Origin: Phycisphaerae bacterium
Lineage (GTDB): Bacteria > Planctomycetota > Phycisphaerae > Sedimentisphaerales > SG8-4
DNA length: 31,479 nucleotides
Direction of reading: 5' to 3'
NCBI GenBank assembly: GCA_030613765.1
Contig: JAUWLI010000004.1
Location: 1-31,479 of the forward strand
Shown here: in pieces, positions 8,379-14,749 of the stretch
Numbering within the stretch: position 1 is the first letter of the stretch
Layout: each line of letters opens with the position of its first letter
Position numbers and translations under genes: made by a program
Notes under the pieces: model-generated
The model's database searches: none
What the model was told of the DNA's origin: nothing
What the model saw: only the letters and a program-made list of their open reading frames with translations

Positions 8379-8831
8379 ATGTATATTGCGCCGCAATTTT
8401 CCATTTTTATGGTTAATAAGCCGGGAGTGCTGGCCCGGGTACTTGGCGAATTTGCCAGAGCTAAGATCAATGTCACTGCGTTGACCATGATGGACTCAGT
8501 AGAACATGGTGTTTTGAGGGTAGTTGTTGCTGCTCCGGAAAGAGCAAAAGAAGTGCTGTCAAAACTAAACATGCCCTATAACCAAACAGAGGTTTTGTGT
8601 GTGACCCTGGACAATAAGTCCGGTGCGCTCGCAGCAGTAGCGGAAAAATTGGCTAAGAACCACATAAATATTTCGTATGCATACTGCACTGCAGGCGCGA
8701 AAGGCGGCCGGACGACCGGCGTTTTGAAAATCGCCGACGTCAAAAAAGCAATGAGGCTTCTGCAGCAAAGTCATAAGAAGAGCAGTAAATCACAACCAGT
8801 GGTCAGACGCTCACGGTCTTCGAGAAAATAG
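8379..8831 (+). CDS. Tandem ACT-domain protein
   Basis: The protein has 150 residues: two ACT domains and a basic tail. Domain 1 (about 6-65) reads FSIFMVNKPGVLARVLGEFARAKINVTALTM in outline, with the NKPG ligand-loop motif at 13-16. Domain 2 (about 71-130) has LDNKSGALAAVAEKLAKNHINISYAY. Such free-standing ACT pairs bind amino acids and act as sensors or regulators; no enzyme domain is attached. The last 20 residues are Ser/Arg/Lys-rich (SRSSRK end) and look disordered. The start has GAAGG upstream. The gene is close to the STAS gene and may be co-transcribed. The ligand cannot be read from the sequence. Confidence 0.88.
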   Translation: MYIAPQFSIFMVNKPGVLARVLGEFARAKINVTALTMMDSVEHGVLRVVVAAPERAKEVLSKLNMPYNQTEVLCVTLDNKSGALAAVAEKLAKNHINISYAYCTAGAKGGRTTGVLKIADVKKAMRLLQQSHKKSSKSQPVVRRSRSSRK

Positions 8832-9040
8832 TTATTACATATAAGGGCACATACACTATGGGGGCAAACCGCAGCTAATAGTCGAGATGTAATTAATGCT
8901 TTGCCGGCAGTATTTGTTTTGAAACAGATGGATAAAATCCGATGGCTTAAAAATCCCGACCATTTCGCTGTTGAAACTGGATTCAACAAGGGATTTATTT
9001 GGTCAATTGTTCCAGTATGAGTGGTTTAGCATAAAAACAT

Positions 9041-9070
9041 TTGACATAAAAGCTAATGGACTGGTATATT
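9041..9070 (+). promoter_or_regulatory. Promoter of tRNA-Asp
   Basis: A perfect TTGACA (9041-9046) and TATATT (9065-9070) are separated by 18 bases and end 21 bases before the tRNA. Transcription would begin about 9077, leaving a short 5' leader for RNase P. Confidence 0.7.
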
Positions 9071-9091
9071 GTAGTTTGTGATTGAGATGAT

Positions 9092-9165
9092 GGGGCCGTA
9101 GCTCAATTGGATAGAGCATCGGACTGTCGATCCGAAGGTTGAGGGTTCGAGTCCCTTCGGCCTCG
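9092..9165 (+). tRNA. trnD: tRNA-Asp (anticodon GTC)
   Basis: All 74 bases fold as a cloverleaf. The acceptor stem GGGGCCG pairs with CGGCCTC (one G-T wobble) with discriminator G. The D arm is GCTC...GAGC. The anticodon stem TCGGA/TCCGA holds loop CTGTCGA with anticodon GTC. The T arm GAGGG-TTCGAGT-CCCTT is regular. CCA is not encoded. The anticodon gives Asp (GAC/GAT). No integrase or attachment-site duplication was seen beside it. Confidence 0.97.
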
Positions 9166-9172
9166 TTAATAT

Positions 9173-9209
9173 AAAGCTCTGTAAACTAAGCACTTACAGA
9201 GCTTTTTTT
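9173..9209 (+). terminator. Intrinsic terminator after tRNA-Asp
   Basis: AAAGCTCTGTAA (9173-9184) pairs perfectly over 12 bases with TTACAGAGCTTT (9194-9205) around a 9-base loop, and runs into a seven-T tract (9203-9209). It lies eight bases after the tRNA. The flanking A and T runs mean it could also serve the opposite strand. Confidence 0.92.
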
Positions 9210-9237
9210 GTGCCCTCAAATAGGACAAAAATGGGCG

Positions 9238-9269
9238 GTGATCTGAAATGATCTGTTATAACAGATCAC
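9238..9269. promoter_or_regulatory. 20-bp perfect palindrome with a third half-site
   Basis: TGATCTGTTATAACAGATCA (9249-9268) is its own reverse complement. A further direct copy GTGATCTG lies at 9238-9245, so there are three half-sites: GTGATCTG, TGATCTG and CAGATCAC. This is the form of a dimer-binding operator with an auxiliary site. It is not followed by a T-run. No start codon is immediately adjacent; it lies between the tRNA terminator and the 3' end of the metallophosphoesterase remnant, so its target is unclear. Confidence 0.5.
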
Positions 9270-9411
9270 TTGATGGGAGGTTGGGAGGAATTAGACTTTC
9301 GGATTGGGGGGAGTTCGCTGTTACTTCCAGTCTATCTTGGCCCTCCTCTTGGCCAGGTCTAGCCGAAGCTATTACACGTTTGTTTTGTTGTTTCATTTTT
9401 TGGCGTTTCTG

Positions 9412-10110
9412 TTATCGATTCCGTTTCAGGGTGTATTCATATTCAGGCCCAGTTCTCCACGTCTTCAAGAAAGGATTATATGTTTTCACCTTGACACTTT
9501 TATTGTCGGGAGCAAATTCCATCAACAGCATCCATCCATCACCACCGTTTCTGCCGTTGTTGCGCTGAAGGAACTGTCCGTTGAAGAGAATTTGATGTGC
9601 CGTGCCCCCCTTGGTCTTGTCACTGCGGTGTCCTGTGGATAGATCGTGTCCGAACTCAAGGACCCCCTGGTATTTTTTCAGACCTTTGCCTTTTCCCTTT
9701 TTATGTGACCCGAAATGCCCGCATGTAAGAAATTCAACGTTTCGATTCGGCATTATCAATTGCTGATAAACTGCGCCATCGGTAGGATCGGGGCGACCGT
9801 CTTTACTCAATAAGCGGCTGGCCTCACTCATATAGACATGGAATGTGAGAAACACGCGGTGTTTAGGGTGAGCCTTTATTATCTTGTTACCCCATGCCAA
9901 GTTTCTTTTTCGGTCATCGGGATTCTCGCCCAGGGCAAGAAAGAGATATTTCATTTTGTTCTGCTCCATAAGGTAGTAAGCGTTTTGCAGCTTTCCTTCT
10001 TCGAGCCAGCCTCCGAATATTGCCTTATTAAGGGGATTACCACCTATTTTGAAATAATCGTTCATCAGATTTCCATGTTTGCGATCATGGTGCACTTCCG
10101 CTCGCGACAT
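9412..10110 (-). pseudogene. N-terminally truncated metallophosphoesterase (calcineurin-like)
   Basis: The 232 readable residues match the C-terminal two thirds of secreted calcineurin-like phosphoesterases. VHHDRKHGNLMNDYF (6-20) aligns with the GNHD...LFNEYF segment, KYLFLALGENPDDRKRNLAW with the central strand, HRVFLTFHVYM (84-94) with the VTHAY metal-ligand segment, and FLTCGHFG (128-135) with the GH ligand motif. The C-terminus has the usual NGRNGGDGWMLLMEF and VKTYNPFL. The N-terminal GDxH and GDxxD metal motifs, and a signal peptide, are absent. An in-frame TAA lies two codons before the first ATG and no ribosome site is visible. GN of GNHD reads VH here, so the metal centre would be broken. 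I therefore call it a remnant, perhaps cut off when the region now holding the GC-rich NagB/PIG-L gene was rearranged. A functional short protein cannot be excluded. Confidence 0.65.
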
Positions 10111-10168
10111 GATTTATCCACGCGGACACAAAAATGTTCGTCGCACGGTGGATTTGTGGGATCGAGGC

Positions 10169-10215
10169 TTGAAATTGCAGGAGGCTGTGGTATGCTGTCC
10201 TATCGATTTGTCGAT
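10169..10215 (+). promoter_or_regulatory. Putative promoter and operator of the NagB/PIG-L gene
   Basis: TTGAAA (10169-10174) and TATGCT (10191-10196) are separated by 16 bases, with TGG before the -10. Just downstream, around the expected start of transcription, ATCGA-TTTG-TCGAT (10202-10215) is an inverted repeat that could be a repressor site or a 5' hairpin. The gene starts at 10244. The evidence is pattern-based and modest. Confidence 0.4.
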
Positions 10216-10243
10216 CCCGAGACTACTCTGACAGGAAATAGGT

Positions 10244-12586
10244 ATGGATGTGAAGTTAACGCCGGTCGAAAAAGTAGCCGAGCAGGCCTCGCCGTTCGCC
10301 GCTCTCTATCCGCCGACCGAGAAGATAGCTACGATTGTCGTCGAGAACTTCCCTGCGCTGGGCAAGCTCGCCGCGATGCGCTTTATCGAATGGGTCCAGA
10401 GCAATCCCGGAGGGGTCATTTCGCTGCCCACAGGCAAAACTCCGGAACATTTCATCAAGTGGGTTCAGCGTTTGCTTACCAACTGGGAGCAGCGTGAAAT
10501 CCGGCAGATTCTCGAACAAGCCGGCGTCGATCCGGCCAAAAGGCCGGACATGGCAAGCCTTCACTTTGTGCAGATCGACGAGTTTTATCCGATGGACTCG
10601 GCTCAGCACAACAGCTTCATTCACTACGTGAAGCAGTTCTATATCGATGGTTTCGGCCTGGATCCCGAGAAAGCAATGCTGATCGATCCATCGTCCATAG
10701 GCTTGGAACAAGGGCAGCAACTGCACCATTTCTGGCCCGAGAATCACGTTGATCTGACGTTGCGATACCGAAAGGCCGCCAACAACATCGAACGCAAACA
10801 GAAGGCGTTGCTCGAACGCCTCGACCAGTGGTGCATGCAGTATGAGCAACGCATTCGGGAATTGGGTGGTATCGGTTTTTTTCTCGGCGGGATAGGGCCG
10901 GACGGCCATATCGGCTTCAATATCAAAGGTTCGGACCACAATTCGACTACGCGCTTGTGTCCGATCAATTACGAAACCCAAGCCGCAGCCGCAACGGACC
11001 TCGGGGGCATAGAGATCGCGCGCCAATCGCTGGTTATCACCATCGGCCTGCAAACGATCACATACAATCCCGATTGCAACGCTATTGTCATGGCCGCCGG
11101 ACAGGCGAAGGCAAATCTCGTGGCCCAGGCCATCCAGTCAGACGATCATATAAATGTTCCGGCGAGCGCCTTGCGTCGGCTGTCCAATGCCCGTTTCTAT
11201 ATTACGCGCGGTGCTGCCGGCCGCTTAGTCGAACGGCAGATCGAGACAGTTGAAAACACCCCGCAACTGAGCGATGCTAACGTCGAGAAGGCCCTGGTCG
11301 ACCTGTCCGTTGGGCTCAGGAAACGACTTGAGGACCTTACCGAGACCGATACGCAGTCGGATCGATTTGTCCGATCCGTTCTTGCCAGGCGTCCGGAGTC
11401 GCTGGGACAACTGAGTACAATCGCCCGCGATCGCCTGGCCGCCTCCATCAAGAACGGCGTCCGTGTCTACAAGAACAAGTGCTTTCTTCACACAGAACCC
11501 CATCACGACGACATCATGCTCGGCTATTTTGCGCAGGTCGTTCGGCATTTTCGTCGGCACAGCAACACGCACCATTTCGTGACGCTCACGAGCGGATTCA
11601 CAGCCGTAACCAACGAGTTCATGCGGGGCCAGATGGCCAATCTCCTGTGTTTTCTGGGTGACAGCGAATTTAGAGCATTGATAAAGGAGGGCTACTTCGC
11701 AGAGGACCATCCAACCGATCGCAACCGCGATGTGTGGCAGTACCTTGACGGCGTGGCCGCCCGCAGCGAACACGAGAAAGCCGAAGGCTGCGCCCGCCGG
11801 ATGCTCCGCAATCTGGTGGAATTATTCGACGATAGTTTCCTCGACAACGCCGAGACAAGAATCTCGGAGTTGGAAGACTACTTCGCCACCGTGTACCCGG
11901 GCAAGAAGGACCCCGAGTATATCCAAAAACTCAAAGGGATGGCCCGCGAATGGGAGGCCGAATGCCTCTGGGGGTATTACGGCTGGCAGTGCCAAAACAT
12001 TAAACACCTGCGATTGGGCTTCTACACGGGCGATATTTTCACCGACGAACCGACCATGGACGAGGATGTCCCTCCGATTGTCAAAGAGCTCAAGCGAATT
12101 GATCCCGATATTGTCACGGTGGCGTTCGACCCGGAAGCCAGCGGCCCGGATACGCATTACAAAGTGATGCAGGTCTTCGCCGAGGCCCTGCGGATTCATC
12201 TGCAGCGCACCGGGAAAAAGGACCTGAAAGTATGGGGCTATCGAAACGTCTGGTTCCGATTCGATCCATCCGAAGCCAATGTCTTCGTTCCCGTAACCAT
12301 GGCCATGTTCGCCACCGCACACGACGCTTTCATGAATACGTTCACCAGCCAGAGAAATGCGTCGTTTCCCAGCTACGAACATGACGGCCCATTTTCCGAA
12401 CTTGCACAGCGTATCCAGGTCGAGCAGTACGGCAAGATCAAGACCTGCCTGGGCAGAGAATGGTTCCACAACAGCCCCAGCGGCTTGATCCGCGCAACGC
12501 GAGGCTTTGTCTTTCTGAAGGAAATGACGCCGGAAGAATTCTTTGAGTCCTGCCGGGAATTAAAGAAATCCATCGAGAACGTCTAA
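10244..12586 (+). CDS. Glucosamine-6-phosphate deaminase-like / PIG-L (LmbE) deacetylase fusion
   Basis: The protein has 780 residues. Residues 25-335 form a NagB/6-phosphogluconolactonase-fold domain: LPTGKTPEHF (61-70, phosphate loop), IDEFYPM with Asp112 (general base in NagB) and GGIGPDGHIGFN with Asp220 and His222. The residue after FN, Glu148 in E. coli NagB, is Ile227, so one catalytic residue is missing. Residues about 405-750 form a PIG-L/LmbE domain: HTEPHHDDIMLGY (416-428) holds the His-Asp-Asp zinc motif, TLTSG follows, and DPEASGPDTHYKVMQ carries a further His. PIG-L enzymes remove N-acetyl groups from GlcNAc derivatives. A deacetylase fused to a deaminase-fold domain suggests successive steps on an amino sugar. 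Similar fusions are known to me from Bacteroidetes. AGGAAATAGG supports the start. The base composition is visibly richer in G+C than the neighbours, hinting at transfer. Confidence 0.88.
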   Translation: MDVKLTPVEKVAEQASPFAALYPPTEKIATIVVENFPALGKLAAMRFIEWVQSNPGGVISLPTGKTPEHFIKWVQRLLTNWEQREIRQILEQAGVDPAKRPDMASLHFVQIDEFYPMDSAQHNSFIHYVKQFYIDGFGLDPEKAMLIDPSSIGLEQGQQLHHFWPENHVDLTLRYRKAANNIERKQKALLERLDQWCMQYEQRIRELGGIGFFLGGIGPDGHIGFNIKGSDHNSTTRLCPINYETQAAAATDLGGIEIARQSLVITIGLQTITYNPDCNAIVMAAGQAKANLVAQAIQSDDHINVPASALRRLSNARFYITRGAAGRLVERQIETVENTPQLSDANVEKALVDLSVGLRKRLEDLTETDTQSDRFVRSVLARRPESLGQLSTIARDRLAASIKNGVRVYKNKCFLHTEPHHDDIMLGYFAQVVRHFRRHSNTHHFVTLTSGFTAVTNEFMRGQMANLLCFLGDSEFRALIKEGYFAEDHPTDRNRDVWQYLDGVAARSEHEKAEGCARRMLRNLVELFDDSFLDNAETRISELEDYFATVYPGKKDPEYIQKLKGMAREWEAECLWGYYGWQCQNIKHLRLGFYTGDIFTDEPTMDEDVPPIVKELKRIDPDIVTVAFDPEASGPDTHYKVMQVFAEALRIHLQRTGKKDLKVWGYRNVWFRFDPSEANVFVPVTMAMFATAHDAFMNTFTSQRNASFPSYEHDGPFSELAQRIQVEQYGKIKTCLGREWFHNSPSGLIRATRGFVFLKEMTPEEFFESCRELKKSIENV

Positions 12587-13013
12587 GCCATCCCCGCTGA
12601 ATCGATGGAGGCCTGGCTTGCATAGTTTCCTAAATTCACAAAATATCTTTCCAAAAAAGGTCATTTTCGGCTAAAAATCGATGTTCGTATGTGGTCAATC
12701 TGAGCAATATTAACATCGGTGGAGACCTTTTGGCGACATGGATTTTTGAAAAACATTGACATGTTGCTGCTCCTGGGAAATCCCTGCTGGATCAATAATC
12801 GTTGAGTCTGGGAAAAAACTTTCCAAAGCACATTCGTGGAGAATTCAACTGTTTTGCAGCGGTCCGATGCCCGCTTGACAATCGCTTCCGGCTTCACTTA
12901 GGTTGGATTCCGACCCGTTTCTACAAGCTGGCCCTAACTAAAGAATGCAGAGTCGACAAAATCGGCAATTCCACTTCTAACTGAATCCCAATTTTGTGAC
13001 TGATTAAAGCAGC
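12587..13013. other. 427-base intergenic stretch, nothing recognised
   Basis: This is the convergent region between the NagB/PIG-L gene (plus) and the end of the MoxR operon (minus). Short open frames here have no ribosome site and resemble no family. No clear intrinsic terminator, repeat or RNA gene was seen, although two transcription units should end here. Confidence 0.6.
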
Positions 13014-13892
13014 TCAATGCGATATCGCGTACATAATAATATTAATTCCCATTTGAATCGCTTTCTCGTAGTTGTCCCTGCCAAACTCGTAACCGTGGCT
13101 ATCGCACCAGCCGCAGTGAATATCGGTGGAGCAAAGAAAAACAGCCAGGCGGTCACCAATAAAAACGCCTCTTGCACCATGGTTCTGGCCGTGCATATAG
13201 GGCAAAGGTGTACGTTTCGACCGTTTCATTCCCGGCAGCTTACGCTTTTGGTATTCGAAGTGAGGCAGGCCTGTTTCGCCAAGGTCATATACATTGTGGA
13301 ACACTTCGTGTTCCCGTGGTACTCTCTTTACGGCTTTAGGCCCAAAAACATCCTGCAGTACTTTATAAGAGCTTTGATAGAAAAAGTCTCCGCCATTACC
13401 CACAACGCAGTCATCCATAAATAAGAATCCACCCCTGGCGATATACTCCCTCAAATTCTGTTTTTGCTTCTCGTTGAGTTGATAATGATTTTCTCCGGTC
13501 ATAAAGAGAAACGGATATTTTTTCAATTCTTCAAATTCATCGAAGCTGACCACGGCGTTTAGTTGACCATCCGCTGCGTACTGTGGTTCCCAACCGTTTG
13601 CTCCTTTGACAGGTTTGACTTTGCAGCGGATTACAGAGCTAAACTCTTTTAACAGATTTGCGTCCCCGCCCGGCCTGACATTCCAGCGGTCAACTTCGCG
13701 CTTCTCGTGGGTGAATTTGACTCTTGGCATCAGAAAGTCATACTTGTCGAAATCGTCTAAATTTTCACTGTTTGCGGCTCGGGCGGTGACTGAAACAAAA
13801 CCCTGTGCTGCCATCGCGGCACCGGCAATTGTCCTGGCCGTTGTTTTCAAGAAATCCCTTCGGTTTATCTGTTCTTTTTTCGACGTCATCAT
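13014..13892 (-). CDS. TAT-exported DUF4159 protein, last gene of the MoxR operon
   Basis: The protein has 292 residues. The N-terminus has a twin-arginine signal (NRRDFLKTTARTIAGAAMAA, about 10-29), so the protein is exported folded. The rest matches DUF4159: YDFLMPRVKFTHEKR (about 51-65), YPFLFMTGENHYQLNEKQKQNL, then the block YIARGGFLFMDDCVVGNGG and the conserved VPREHEVFHNVYDL. The C-terminus has DIHCGWCDSHGYEFGRDNYEKAIQMGINI, also canonical. The fold of the family is amidotransferase-like without the catalytic triad (family knowledge). DUF4159 proteins commonly close MoxR/VWA operons in planctomycetes and Bacteroidetes; the function is unknown. The gene starts 9 bases after the upstream stop with only a weak A/G-rich ribosome site, so it probably depends on coupling. 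The first two codons are both ATG; I chose the first. Confidence 0.88.
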   Translation of the reverse strand: MMTSKKEQINRRDFLKTTARTIAGAAMAAQGFVSVTARAANSENLDDFDKYDFLMPRVKFTHEKREVDRWNVRPGGDANLLKEFSSVIRCKVKPVKGANGWEPQYAADGQLNAVVSFDEFEELKKYPFLFMTGENHYQLNEKQKQNLREYIARGGFLFMDDCVVGNGGDFFYQSSYKVLQDVFGPKAVKRVPREHEVFHNVYDLGETGLPHFEYQKRKLPGMKRSKRTPLPYMHGQNHGARGVFIGDRLAVFLCSTDIHCGWCDSHGYEFGRDNYEKAIQMGINIIMYAISH

Positions 13893-13901
13893 TTATTTCT
13901 T

Positions 13902-14732
13902 TTAATTATTCTGGACAAAGGAAAATTTCGATGCAGCAAGGCCGTCTTTCCCGTCCAGTTTGTATCTCCACGGCTGCGGACTCGGTAGACCGTCTCCATT
14001 ATCCTCCAGCAACGGTGTTTCCGTTTTGAACAGGTGCTGCCGTCGATACAAATCATCTAACTGTTTGGAAGCAAAAGTAAATGCTTCCAATAATGAGATT
14101 TTACCATCTGCGTCGGTATCACTTTTGTTATCCGTCAAGGCGGGTACGAAATATTGGCTGAATTGCGTGCTGTTATTCTGCTCAGTTTTGCAGGCACATA
14201 TAACAATCCGGCCCTGTCCTGCCATACTCTTAGCAGCCAGAGCTGCACCGGGGCAATCCAGTACAATCAAAATTGAAGCGGCTTTTATTTTGCTTATCCA
14301 TTCAGCCGGCTGTACGTGCGTTACATCTTCGCCCGGCAGATTAAACCGAAGCTTGTCAGCCACGACATTAGCCTGGCCCACATAGTAAAATACGAACCTG
14401 TCTTCCGGCTTAACAATTTGTGCAAGTGAATCCATCGTTATTTTCAAGTTTTTGGCAGTCGATATTTTTGAATTTTTACCAGCCACTGAGTGTCTGTCTA
14501 CCAGCACATCAAGTTGGTTTGGCTCTACTTTGGCGTTATTAAGGAAAAACTTGCGCAGCTTCGTCACAGCCTCATCTTTTACCCGCTGCTCTCCTGGGTC
14601 TTTGTTTATCCCACTGACAATCAACGCATACGTCTTTGTGCTCGGCCTGGCTGCTTGTTCGGTTACAGGTGCTTTGGCAGTTGCTGATTCACCTGCACAA
14701 ATCAAAAGGAAAATAATTATTAGTTTTCTCAT
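13902..14732 (-). CDS. Exported caspase/legumain-like (C13-type) protein with lost catalytic His
   Basis: The chosen ATG at 14732 gives 276 residues with a clean signal peptide (1-19, MRKLIIIFLLICAGESATA) and ACAGG eight bases upstream. A TTG at 14753, overlapping the previous stop as TTGA, would add seven residues. The body has a caspase-like order: TYALIVSGI (34-42), RFVFYYVGQANV (112-123) where the active His of GHG would stand, RFNLPG, then ILIVLDCPGAALAAKS (154-169) at the place of the catalytic Cys (Cys160), and RIVICACK. The His position reads Gln120, so peptidase activity is doubtful. The segment DNKSDTDADGKISLLEAFTFA resembles an EF-hand-like loop. Similar proteins sit in planctomycete MoxR operons as I remember them. 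It may be a binding or scaffold subunit. The fold assignment is inference. Confidence 0.65.
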   Translation of the reverse strand: MRKLIIIFLLICAGESATAKAPVTEQAARPSTKTYALIVSGINKDPGEQRVKDEAVTKLRKFFLNNAKVEPNQLDVLVDRHSVAGKNSKISTAKNLKITMDSLAQIVKPEDRFVFYYVGQANVVADKLRFNLPGEDVTHVQPAEWISKIKAASILIVLDCPGAALAAKSMAGQGRIVICACKTEQNNSTQFSQYFVPALTDNKSDTDADGKISLLEAFTFASKQLDDLYRRQHLFKTETPLLEDNGDGLPSPQPWRYKLDGKDGLAASKFSFVQNN

Positions 14733-14749
14733 GTTACAAACCTGTATTT

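Noticed and set aside
9092..9165. tRNA-Asp as an integration site of a genomic island
   Set aside because: No integrase gene and no repeated tRNA 3' end were seen downstream within the window.
12661..12897. 78-codon minus-strand frame in the convergent gap
   Set aside because: No ribosome site, no family resemblance, and no support from context.
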